This document shows, in pieces, positions 28,503 to 38,158 of a stretch of 64,000 nucleotides of DNA. Origin of the DNA: Tritrichomonas musculus. Lineage: Eukaryota > Parabasalia > Tritrichomonadida > Tritrichomonadidae. How positions within the stretch are numbered: position 1 is the stretch's first letter; the number at the start of each line of letters is the position of its first letter. The DNA lies in NCBI GenBank assembly GCA_039105265.1, contig JAPFFF010000011.1:3100001-3164000 (forward strand). Reading direction: 5' to 3'. The translations under genes and the position numbers were made by a program. The notes under the pieces are model-generated. The model had not been told where the DNA came from. It searched no databases and saw nothing but the letters and a program-made list of their open reading frames with translations.

Positions 28503-30125
28503 TTAATACTCAGTATGAACGTTGAATACAAACGATGTTGCATCACTTAATGCATTTCGATATAATACTATCGTGGACTAGCAGTCAATTGTCTTTCGAA
28601 AAATCGTGTACTAATTGTACTTACATCATCATCTGAGATGTTCTTACCACAAGTATTCAAATAACAATTTTGGTAAAGAGGTTTCTCAAATACTGTCAAA
28701 TCGTTGTGATGCTTGGAGAATAACAATTGCATAATAGTGACATTTATTATTGGGATGTTCAATGCAAACTTAATTCAATTAGCTGCAGCTGCAATTGTGA
28801 ATGCATGGTAATCGATATTTTGATATAGTATAATTAAACCAGCACATAAGATAGTTTCACTGCTAGAACGTGTGGGTTCACAAGCACTATATCTTTGCAT
28901 GTTAAGCTTGTATAGAGTGATTGTCATTCGTTTGACGGGGAACGTTATTGGTTGTGATGAGTAGGTTTCCTCTAGTTGTACTCCTAATGCCAAGTTCTTA
29001 TCAATAATGCTTATGAGCTGAATTCCACCTGTTCCTTCACGCTTCAACTTTATCTCCCCAGGTTTTTAGTATCAGCAAACTTCTCAGCATAGTAGAATGA
29101 GATAATATTTACATGACCTTTTGGTGTTGGCGTTGGTGCTGGAGATTCTGGAGAAGGTGCAGGTTCATTCCCAGGCCCTTAAAAGACAGATTCATAACAG
29201 ATTTGAGTGAATTGGTGTTTGAAATATCCATAACTTTGATTAATTTGAGTTTATCGATTTCCTCGAGGGAAACAGTATCATTATCCTCTAAATAGGTTTT
29301 TGATTTGGCAACTATATATATATAGATAGGTCAATAGGATCCCATACAAGACCTGTTGGACCAACTTGAAATCTAATGGACAAATCATTGATTATACCAT
29401 TATGGAATAAATCGAATGCTTGTAATACAAGCAATCCACCAATTGATACATTTACATTAAATTCAGTTGAAGTTTTGCAACTATTTTTGAAGTTATTGAG
29501 GTTAACGTATGAACCAGCATGTGTTTAGCATAACATGCTTGCTAATGTTCTCCTCAAAACTGTAAACAAATCTATGGTCATCTTCTCTGTTTTGGGTTTC
29601 AAAACTAAGTAAAAGAAGCAATCATGAATACATTCATTTTGTTGATATTCAACATTGACATTGCTATGGAGAATTTCTAGCCAATTGAACAATTAGTTTG
29701 AAGACTTGAACCCAACGAATAATTTGCAGAAGATGTTTGGGACTTATTTATTGATATCACTAATGGAGTGGTCAAGGGGTGCTAATGAAATTTGTAAGTA
29801 CTGACCTTGATTAAATGGTGCTAGTTTGTAATGATAATCGATAGTTCGAAATGAGAAGCTTCTTGTACCATCATTGAGGTAAATAATGTTTCTCATCTTT
29901 TAGAAAGTTTCATTGACATTATCAATCTCATATTTCAATTTTACAGCTCTTTTCCTTCTATGAGAATATTTTAAAATCTGTTAGATCTAAAGAAGATAAA
30001 TCTGGAAAGAATGAACCTTCTGGTGTGGATCTATTTCAAATTCTTCATGATAAAGAGCATGCTCTATTTCATTTTTTTTTAATCTCGGTATCTTTTTTGG
30101 TACTTGTAAGGCCTTAACTTTGAAG
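28503..30125 (-). pseudogene. Decayed protein gene, family unknown (possible mobile-element structural gene)
   Basis: The minus strand reads as a chain of protein-like blocks broken by frameshifts and stops. Blocks lie near 30076-30125, 29747-29960, 29170-29580 (over 100 codons open), 28775-29047, 28568-28762 and 28503-28570. They appear in consistent order, so one ancestral gene of about 500 residues is likely. The peptides look beta-rich ('INDLSIRFQVGPTGLVWDP', 'PITFPVKRMTITLYKLNM') with a Pro/Ser/Thr linker near 29140, and the DNA is visibly less AT rich than its surroundings. A foreign or mobile origin, such as a Maverick/Polinton capsid-type gene, is possible but not shown. The Tc1 element lies just upstream of its 5' end. 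Confidence 0.5.
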
Positions 30126-30372
30126 GATTGTCCAGTTTAGATTGCATTATTACATACAGTATGTAACCTTATTCTTTATTAGTTCTCCTTTTGATTTGTT
30201 TATAAATTTACTATTTACATTTTCAGTCTTTTTCTTATCTCAGTTTTACAATAATACATCAATGTCTTCTTCAATAATTAATTCTTTCAATGACTTAACT
30301 TCATGTTAATCTTCAATCTCAAAATAAACTTAATGCTTAATGAAATAGACGAAAGAGTTTTTTCGATACATA

Positions 30373-31784
30373 TAAACTGAGGCCAAAAACTCAGTAACAC
30401 CATTGAAAAATATATAAAGTTCTGAAAAAGCAAAAAAAGTGACAAATAAAATTTTATATAAAGAATTATTTTATACAATGGATCAACAATTGGTTATACA
30501 AATATGCAATTCAAGCTTAACAAGAAATGAGAAAATAGCAGCATTAATAGAAAATGGCTATTCAAGTCGTTTTATTCAACAAACAATTGGATGCGGTCCA
30601 AATATTATTTCAACAGTTCGTAAAAGTTTAAATGATTCAGGAGAGCCTCCGGATCAAGCTAAGATCGGACGCCCAACAAAAAAAACTCCTGAAGTCAAAT
30701 CATTCGTTATCCAGCAAACATTTTCAAATCCATACGTATCTGGACGTGATTTAAGTCAACAAATTCAACTTTCTAATGATTTTGACGTAAAAAGTGTCGG
30801 CAAATCAACCATTAACTCTATCAGACATGACAATCATTTCCAATTTCTCCCATCTGTCAAAGAGCCTCGCCTTACAGAAGAACAGATTCAAAAAAGGATC
30901 AATTTTTGTTATAGTTACTTGCTTCAGAGAGATAATTTCCCAGTAATTGGATTTTCCGACGAATCTCGTTTTTCATTATGTTCTGATAAAAATTGGTTAT
31001 GGAGACAAAGAGGGTAGCATAATGAAAAAGCAATTCAATATAAGAATAAATATGAAGGATCAATTATGGTCTGGGGAATGATCGCGCCAAATTATAAACC
31101 TGAAATTTTCATTTTTTCAGAATATGAAAATTCAAAGGTATATCAAGACATGTTAAATGAAAAAAATTATTTAAATGATGCATTAACCTTTTTTACTGGA
31201 AATTTTATATTTCAACAGGATGGAGCACGGACACACACAACACCAGATTCTATAGATTCGATAAGTAACGTTTGTGATCTTATTATCAACTGGCCACCAA
31301 ATTCGCCAGATCTTAATCCAATCGAAATGATTTGGTCGTTAATGGATAAAACAATTGGTTTTTTCAATCCACAAAACGAAACAGAATTGATCGATGCTAT
31401 AAAATATGCTTGGAATGCAATTAAGCTTGACACTATTAATAATTTATGCAACTCATTCACAAGAAGATGCTTTTTATGCTTAAAGAATAGAGGAAAATGT
31501 ATTCAGCATGAACTTAGAAAGAAAATTGACTATGATGTTTCACAAGAAGAAATTTATTCTTTATTAGAAGAGTTACAAGAAGATGGAATTAAATTTGAAG
31601 AAATTGAAATAATTTTACCAAAAATTGAATAAAAAAAATTTTTTTTAAACTTTTTGAGGCGGCCAAAATCTCAGTAACATTTAGCACACCTTTTTCATAA
31701 GAATAAAAAATAATTTCTTTTCAATTGTAAAAAAATACTTTTAAAAAGTTTAGCAAGTGTTACTGAGTTTTTGACTTCAGTTTA
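30373..31784 (+). mobile_element. Tc1/mariner-family DNA transposon (DD34E)
   Basis: ~1.4 kb element. Left end 30373-30400 and the reverse complement of 31757-31784 match at 26 of 28 bases (begin TAAACTGA, end CTCAGTAACAC). Ends sit at TA dinucleotides, as expected for Tc1/mariner. A further copy of the terminal motif in direct orientation lies at 31654-31680, just after the transposase stop. One transposase reading frame fills the interior. Near-identical ends and a single inactivating stop imply recent activity. Confidence 0.88.
30478..31632 (+). pseudogene. Tc1-like transposase with one in-frame TAG
   Basis: Reading from the ATG at 30478, a single frame runs to the TAA at 31630-31632 (384 codons), interrupted only by TAG at 31015-31017 (codon 180). 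N-terminal helix-turn-helix region ('NGYSSRFIQQTIGCG') and a second HTH-like part precede the DDE catalytic domain. Catalytic residues by codon: D161 ('GFSDESRF'), D248 ('FQQDGARTH') and E283 ('SPDLNPIE'); 34 residues between the last two, so DD34E (Tc1 type). Everything else appears intact, so the stop may be a single recent mutation (TGG to TAG would fit), a sequencing error, or read through. The ATG has no other competing start apart from an upstream GTG. Confidence 0.88.
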
Positions 31785-31786
31785 TA

Positions 31787-32124
31787 TATATATATATATC
31801 AGAGGTACGTAAAGTTTTTTAATACCCAAACATAATTTTGATATCATTTCAAAGATATTAATCCAAAAACTTATTTCAACGGCATAGAAGCCAAAAAAAA
31901 AAAAAAAAAAAAAAAATATCAGAAAAATCTGAGTCTATTTCAACGGCATAAATGTGAAAATCAGGGTATTGACACTAATTGAATGCTAACATTGAAATCT
32001 ATGCAAATTTATATTATTTTTTTCCTGAGTTCTTATTTCGACTAAATTGAATGACATCAATACCTCTGAAAAATTCTCCTTTTCAATATTTGTATACATA
32101 TAGAAAATCAAATCATTAATTAAT
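31787..32124. other. Intergenic region with short direct repeat and poly-A tract
   Basis: 338 bp. TATTTCAACGGCATA occurs at 31872-31886 and 31936-31950, flanking a 24-A tract at 31893-31916. No gene seen. Confidence 0.6.
32113..32117 (+). promoter_or_regulatory. Initiator-like element (TCATT)
   Basis: Fits TCA+1YW, with +1 at 32115, 10 nt before the ATG at 32125. Confidence 0.5.
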
Positions 32125-32406
32125 ATGTCTGATTCAGATGCAAAAATCTCAGAACTCACAGCCAAAATAGCTGTACTTGAAGCTGCTTTGCGTACTGGAA
32201 ATGCTACATCATCTACTATTAATGCAACTGATTATCCATTTCTCTCAAAATTAGATGGAGATGATTTAATAGCTGCAAATGCATTAATTCAAGAAAATAT
32301 AGCATTAAAAGAACAAATATCTAATCTTCAAACAACAATTGAGCAGAGAGATTATAGAATTCTTCATATGAAACGAAACTTAGAAAAGCTGACTCCTCCT
32401 GCTTAA
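32125..32406 (+). CDS. Small coiled-coil protein
   Basis: 93 residues. Two helices with heptads (~7-22 'ISELTAKIAVLEAALR' and ~57-87) separated by a Ser/Thr/Asn turn; ends 'LTPPA'. No known domain. The clean initiator, good start and codon use like its neighbours support a real small gene. Possibly a dimeric adaptor or component of a larger coiled-coil complex; function unknown. Confidence 0.65.
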   Translation: MSDSDAKISELTAKIAVLEAALRTGNATSSTINATDYPFLSKLDGDDLIAANALIQENIALKEQISNLQTTIEQRDYRILHMKRNLEKLTPPA

Positions 32407-32755
32407 GCAAATTAATAAATTTTGTTAATTAAATAAAACTTAAAACAAAGCATGCAATGCTCTTTTTTTTTATATTTTTTCTTTACTCATATTATTGACT
32501 CGTTTATTCTATTAATTTAAAGAGACAAATCAAATCTCATTCAAGCATATATCAGCAAAATCATTTTTACACCTTTTTTCATTCATTGTTTGATAAAAAA
32601 ACTAGTAAGATTAAATATATTTATGGCTTTTCAATCAAAAAAATTACAAATATGCAAATAATAATATATACTGTAAATTTATTTAATATATTAATAAGGA
32701 AATATCACAATAAAATGTGATAGTAGAAAAACATTTATAAATAATTATAGATTAA
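32407..32755. other. Intergenic AT-rich spacer between convergent genes
   Basis: 349 bp; nothing recognisable. Confidence 0.55.
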
Positions 32756-34882
32756 TTAGTCATCATCATCAGAGTCATCAGATTCGCTATCAGATTCAGT
32801 ATCTTCATCACTTTCATCATCATCATCATCATCATCGTCGTCATCTTGATCATCATCGTTATTATGTGGAATATAGCTTCCAAAATTGTTTGCTTGATTA
32901 TTTAAATAGTCCTCTTTGTTTTCGCCAGAAAAACGGCAAAATGTTTCGATCATTTCTTCATTTCTTGAATTTCTGACATAATCTCGAATTGAGTCATCGA
33001 ATTCATCAACAGCATCTATATTCAACTCTTTTCCTTTAGCAGAGAATAATTCCGCAACAATATATGGAAAACCAGATTGAATGGCCCAATGAAGTGGAGT
33101 CATTTTAGCTTGATCTACAGCATTTACATCAATTTTTGAATAATGCAATAAAGCACGAATAACTTCGAATAATACATGATTTGTATATGAATTAATAATT
33201 TCAGAAGTATTATACTTATCTAAATTATTGTGTGAAATTTTATCAGTACGTAAGTAAGGAGAATCAGATATACTGATAATAATTGAATGAAGTGGCGTTT
33301 CTTTTGTAGAGTCTTGGATATTAACATCTACTATTGGTGAATTACAAAAAGTTCTAATTGACAGAATATCTCTTCTTTTGATGGAATAATGTATTGGAGC
33401 TTTCCAATCATGATCATGAACGTTTGGATCAATTCCTTTAAGCGACAAAAGTAGTTTGATAATAGAAATATTGCCATTAATAGCTGCCAAATGCAAAGAT
33501 GATCGGCCTTCAAGATCTTTGACATTGATATCGACACCATTTTTCAAATAAAAATTAAGTACGTAAAAATTATTGAATTTTGAAGCAACATGGAAAGATT
33601 CGAAACCATTTTTCACAATATCTTGAATCATTGCTTCATCAACTTTTGGCTCGTTTAAAACCTTTATAGGCCGGTTACCATCATCATTAGGAGCATCATT
33701 TACATTTTCAATTTCTTCAGATGGAATCTTTCCAATGCTATGGAAGAGACTTGTAACATGAAATTCAGCAGCTGTGCGTAATGAGCCTTCCAAGCTCAAT
33801 CCTCGTTTATTTAAATCTCTAATAAAGAAGTTTTTATATCCAGCAACTGCAAAAATAATGGCTGATCTTCCTTTTGAGTCAAGCAAGTTGATTGATGCCT
33901 TTTGTGATTCTATGATTCGGTTATAAATTTGTTTGGAGCCAAAATAAACAGCAAATTGAAGAATTGTTGGCTCATTCTGTAAGATATAATGGTGTTCGAA
34001 AACATTCGGCTGAATTCTTTGATTCCAATCAAATTCTTCAGTTTGACTTTCATTTGCTACATCTGTATTTTCATCTTTAACATTAACTGATTTTGAAACA
34101 ATTTTGTTAAATTTATCAATGTTATCACTTCTGATTGCAGCGGAGAGTTCGTCTGAATTTTCATCTCTATTCGCGAGATTTCGCCAGGCTTCCCATCTTT
34201 CATTATCTGCAAAGAATTTAATTCTTAATATAAAGTCACATATACATTTTGGAAGTGGCCTATAGTCATCATTTGCTTTGCTTGACGATGCACGAAATGA
34301 ATCATCAGTAATTTTTTTATTGATTTTTTCCAAAATTAAATTATATAACTTTTCATCTTTTTCATAGATATCACCTGCAAAATAACAAAAAAGAAGAGAT
34401 AATGATTCGATATAATCTCTATGTATCGTTGAAAAAGTAAAAATAAATTCTGAAATATCATCTATTGTAATTAGATCATAATTAAAGCAAAGTCGAATAA
34501 AACGAAAGTATGTAACAGATGTATCAATAATGTCATGCCGTTGAATTTCCATTGAAAATCTCTCTAATACATATTTTGAAATATTTTCAAGATCAGCTTT
34601 CGTTTCATCGTCTTGAATGATTGTAGAACGCAGAACTCTGAGGATATCTACGTATACATGAACCGTAAAAGCACGTGCTCGAACTACTGAGAAAAGCAGC
34701 TGAATAAAAATCGAGAGCTGAGTTGAATTTCTAGTAAATCGAGTTTCTTCAAGGATAAAGCGACATACTTCTTTAATATCGTTATTATCGTATGCATACT
34801 GGAGTTTATCTTGTAATTGAAGAATGTCTGAAACTTCCTTATCTTCTTCAATATTCCTTTGATCAAGTGATTCCTCTGACAT
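32756..34882 (-). CDS. Ankyrin-repeat (DUF3447-type) protein with Asp-rich tail
   Basis: 708 residues from the ATG at 34880-34882; the frame extends upstream only to a TTG at 34915. Residues ~1-270 are a helical trichomonad-type N-terminal region. Weak repeats lie around 300-400, and clear ankyrin repeats from ~455 on: 'DLEGRSSLHLAAINGNISII', 'DHDWKAPIHYSIKRRDI', 'DSTKETPLHSIII' and 'DQAKMTPLHWAIQSGFPYIV'. The last ~35 residues are almost pure Asp/Glu/Ser. Family members are numerous in trichomonads; the ankyrin region is presumed to bind proteins. No membrane segment. Encoded 254 bp downstream of the armadillo-like gene in the same orientation. Confidence 0.85.
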   Translation of the reverse strand: MSEESLDQRNIEEDKEVSDILQLQDKLQYAYDNNDIKEVCRFILEETRFTRNSTQLSIFIQLLFSVVRARAFTVHVYVDILRVLRSTIIQDDETKADLENISKYVLERFSMEIQRHDIIDTSVTYFRFIRLCFNYDLITIDDISEFIFTFSTIHRDYIESLSLLFCYFAGDIYEKDEKLYNLILEKINKKITDDSFRASSSKANDDYRPLPKCICDFILRIKFFADNERWEAWRNLANRDENSDELSAAIRSDNIDKFNKIVSKSVNVKDENTDVANESQTEEFDWNQRIQPNVFEHHYILQNEPTILQFAVYFGSKQIYNRIIESQKASINLLDSKGRSAIIFAVAGYKNFFIRDLNKRGLSLEGSLRTAAEFHVTSLFHSIGKIPSEEIENVNDAPNDDGNRPIKVLNEPKVDEAMIQDIVKNGFESFHVASKFNNFYVLNFYLKNGVDINVKDLEGRSSLHLAAINGNISIIKLLLSLKGIDPNVHDHDWKAPIHYSIKRRDILSIRTFCNSPIVDVNIQDSTKETPLHSIIISISDSPYLRTDKISHNNLDKYNTSEIINSYTNHVLFEVIRALLHYSKIDVNAVDQAKMTPLHWAIQSGFPYIVAELFSAKGKELNIDAVDEFDDSIRDYVRNSRNEEMIETFCRFSGENKEDYLNNQANNFGSYIPHNNDDDQDDDDDDDDDDESDEDTESDSESDDSDDDD

Positions 34883-35136
34883 CAAATTATAATAATAAAA
34901 TTTATTAGAGTTCAAAAATCATCTTATCAATTCACTTACAAAAATTGAGTTCGTATTTCAAATTTTTGAAAAAGGAAACTTTTTAATAAGATAAATCATA
35001 GAATTATGATTTTGATTTATTTATTTATATTTTCTAAACAAAGACTTAAAATTAATCACAAAATATAAAAATGAAAGTTCTAACACTAACACGAAAAATC
35101 AACAAGCATTATGCTACTGCGAGAATTAACAAATTT

Positions 35137-37293
35137 CTAGAATATGTTACATTGCGTTCTTTTTTTATCTAATTTACTATCATCACAAGATGATAGTGCA
35201 GTATCTAGCCTTGGATTAACCTCAATTTTATTTGAGTGAAAACCAGAAGTTAGATGATTATGTGTGTCATTTGAATATCGGCGATTCTTATGCTTTTTAT
35301 TCAAATGCATATTTTGCAATTCAGCTTGTGAAATAAGCAAGTTTGAATGCCCATTTGAAATAGAACCTTCTGAATTTGGAATGAAATTCGAACGAGGACA
35401 ATTTTCTGAATTTGAATGAATTAAAGTGCAGTGGCAATTGTGTGAATGCACCAATTTCTTTTCTGGATAAGAATAATGATTTGCTGTGGGTAATTTTTCA
35501 CATGAACTCATATTAGAATGAGTTCCAAAAAGAACAACTTGCGAATCTGAGTTAGAATGACCATATTTAGTATTCAAATATTGCGGATCAATTGTTTTTG
35601 AACTTAATGAATTTGTTAACAAATTATGGTGGATATTGTGATGTTTTGAATTTTGATGAGAATGAACATGCCCATGTTTCGAAGATGCCTTATCTAATAA
35701 TTCTGATTTACTTGGAATTTTTAGAGCTTTCACATTAACCAACTTTCTCTTTTTTTTGTTCATATTTTTAGATCGATGATGAACAACGTCTGATGTTTGT
35801 TTTAGATGAAAATACAATTCTCTCAAATTTGGAGTTGATTGTGATTTCATACCATTCAATTGTATATTAAATGTTTCGTGCTTTTTTGAATGAGTTAATT
35901 GGATGTTAATTGATTGTCTGCTTTTCTTTTTTATGAATTTCTTAAAATCAGCAGAATTTGTTTTAATTAAGTTAAGAAAGTCTTTATTCCAGTTCTTTTC
36001 ATCAAAACGAAAAGCTAAATTAGAATTTTTCTTCCATTTTGAAAATGGATAAATAACATCAATATAAAATGACGACCAATTTGGTAAATAACACTTTGGC
36101 CCAAATATTGATGCATATCCAATAATGAATGACTTAAACATCAATGAGTTGTCACGTGAATAATTCCAACAATAAGCTATAATTTGTTGCATTGCAAGTA
36201 TAAAAAGAGAGGATTGCGGATGCTTTTCGATTGTTTCTTGTATCAAATTAACAGCTGAACGAAAAACAAAATTGTTAGGATGAGATTCTTGAAGGAGTAA
36301 ATAAAGAATATTAATGATTTCGGAAATTGGAATATTTTTTGCATGTATAGATAGAAGCAAAATTGCCTTTTCTGTAACCATTGTATCCATTTTCCCTTTT
36401 CTGGCTAAATTAAGTGCAATTTGAATGATTTTTTTATTATAGGGAACAATGAATGAGATATTTAAAAGTTCGACTAATTCGTCATCATCTACTGCATCAT
36501 CATAAAGTAATGGAAGACATTCAATGATTATTTGCCGAAATTGAATTTCATTTTGAAAATGCAATAAAAATGAATTCAAAATTCTAATAACCATTATTCT
36601 TTGATAATGAGAAATTATGATTTCACTACAATTTAAAATTGGTTTTAATGAAGCATCCCAATAAGTGGGCGGCTTATCTGAATATTTTTTTCTTATTAAA
36701 CTTAAAAAAAAACCCCATATAAAAGAAAGGGAAAAATCATTGGACTTACAAATTAGCAAGTCAGCGAAAAGATAAATTGATACTTTGTCAATACTTTTCA
36801 ATATTGCTGAGAAAAATATATTTGATTTATAAAGTGTACATATAAGATCATATGGCCATTTTTCAAATGCACTTATTAATATTTGAGTCGTAACACCAAT
36901 TTTATAAAAATCATTACTTTCAATAATCATTGAAAAAACGTCAATTGTGCTCGGATTCAAAATTAATGAAAGAAGGGCATGATTCTTTGATAAAAATAGT
37001 TGAGTTATAAGAGATATTGTAAACTTATCATCAGTTTCATAAAAAAGATGAACAATTTCATCGAATAACTCTGTGAGTCTGTTGGTAACTATACTTTCCC
37101 CTCTATGAAAAAACACAAGCATGTCAGGAAGGCTTTGAAATAAAGCTTTCAGGCTTGTTTGACGAGAGTTAATAATTTCAAAAGAGGTCGGGATTTTTAT
37201 TGATTGAGACCACTTAATACAATCAGAACTATCGCTAGATGGTATTTCTACAGGCGAGTAGGAATGATTATAGTCAAAGGCCATTAATATCAT
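35137..37293 (-). CDS. Unidentified protein, helical (armadillo/HEAT-like) N-terminal two thirds
   Basis: 718 residues from the ATG at 37291-37293; an ATG three codons further in (37284) is an equally good start. Residues ~15-430 look like stacked helices with hydrophobic periodicity, as in armadillo/HEAT folds ('TISLITQLFLSKNHALLSLI', 'ILYLLLQESHPNNFVFRSAV'). From ~470 the protein is basic, then rich in His, Ser and Asn and likely disordered. It ends in CNIF, which has the C-x-x-x form of a prenylation (CaaX) box with Phe last. If used, it would anchor the protein to membranes. I cannot assign a family; it looks like a trichomonad-specific conserved protein. Confidence 0.7.
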   Translation of the reverse strand: MILMAFDYNHSYSPVEIPSSDSSDCIKWSQSIKIPTSFEIINSRQTSLKALFQSLPDMLVFFHRGESIVTNRLTELFDEIVHLFYETDDKFTISLITQLFLSKNHALLSLILNPSTIDVFSMIIESNDFYKIGVTTQILISAFEKWPYDLICTLYKSNIFFSAILKSIDKVSIYLFADLLICKSNDFSLSFIWGFFLSLIRKKYSDKPPTYWDASLKPILNCSEIIISHYQRIMVIRILNSFLLHFQNEIQFRQIIIECLPLLYDDAVDDDELVELLNISFIVPYNKKIIQIALNLARKGKMDTMVTEKAILLLSIHAKNIPISEIINILYLLLQESHPNNFVFRSAVNLIQETIEKHPQSSLFILAMQQIIAYCWNYSRDNSLMFKSFIIGYASIFGPKCYLPNWSSFYIDVIYPFSKWKKNSNLAFRFDEKNWNKDFLNLIKTNSADFKKFIKKKSRQSINIQLTHSKKHETFNIQLNGMKSQSTPNLRELYFHLKQTSDVVHHRSKNMNKKKRKLVNVKALKIPSKSELLDKASSKHGHVHSHQNSKHHNIHHNLLTNSLSSKTIDPQYLNTKYGHSNSDSQVVLFGTHSNMSSCEKLPTANHYSYPEKKLVHSHNCHCTLIHSNSENCPRSNFIPNSEGSISNGHSNLLISQAELQNMHLNKKHKNRRYSNDTHNHLTSGFHSNKIEVNPRLDTALSSCDDSKLDKKRTQCNIF

Positions 37294-38158
37294 CAAAGTA
37301 TATTTAAAAAAAACTGTAATGAATTAACAAATATTGAATTATTAGATATTGAGAAAATTCGTTGGACAATCAAAAATTCAGAATTTACTAATTGTAATTT
37401 TGAGAGTATTAGTTAAGATTTTTTTTTTTATTTATTTTTTATATTAGGATATTTTGATATTTTTAAAAGAAGAAATTAAAAATATACAATTATTATAGTT
37501 AATATTTGATTTATTTATTATTTTATGCTTAACAACTATTTCTACTATATAAATTTTTGTAAATAGGCGTTTATAAAGAAGTTCTCAGAAAAAAAATTTA
37601 AGAACCCATCGGTGCTAAATCTCAAAATTGAATAAAATTTTTCCATAAATCTTAGAAAAATTATTTCAATTTTTTGAATTATTTATTATCAACCACATTA
37701 GGTTAAAAAAGCGATCATAAATCTTGAAAAAATCAATTTCAAGAAAAAAAGTTTGCAATTATTTACCATATTCGAATTAAAAAAGATGAGTTATATAATA
37801 GATATCTTTATTATATAATATCTCTCTCTCATTTGTTTTAATTGGGAAATCGTAATCGCCCGTAATTATGATTGCCCGTAGCGGTTTAGGTCAATATTGA
37901 CACGTATGGAACTTTTTTTTTTCTATGGTACGATACAGACAATATTGACCTAAACCGCTACAGACAATTACGATTTCCCGTTTTAATTAATACGAATAAT
38001 ACTTTTTTGATGATATATATACTATAAAACTGATAAATATAATACATTAATTTTAATTATTAGATTTAAAATAAATATAATCTCATATTGATCATGATAA
38101 AGGCAAAATAAAGATTGAAATATATTGAAAAAGTTGTATTATATATCAATTTTAGAAA
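37294..38158. other. AT-rich intergenic region containing a foldback element
   Basis: About 0.86 kb. The one clear structure is the 136-bp element at 37844-37979. The rest is AT-rich with no gene. Confidence 0.55.
37835..37988. mobile_element. 136-bp foldback element (37844-37979) with 9-bp target-site duplication
   Basis: GTTTTAATT occurs directly at both flanks (37835-37843 and 37980-37988). Between them the ends are inverted: GGGAAATCGTAAT at 37844 matches the reverse complement of the last 13 bases, and a 22-bp inner arm (37878-37899 versus 37940-37961) is a perfect inverted match. The left arm carries an extra ~17-bp tandem duplication (GCCCGTA repeated). The loop is ~40 bp with a short T run. 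Size, ends and the 9-bp duplication fit a MITE mobilised by a Mutator-like transposase. Its GC content is higher than its surroundings. Confidence 0.85.
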
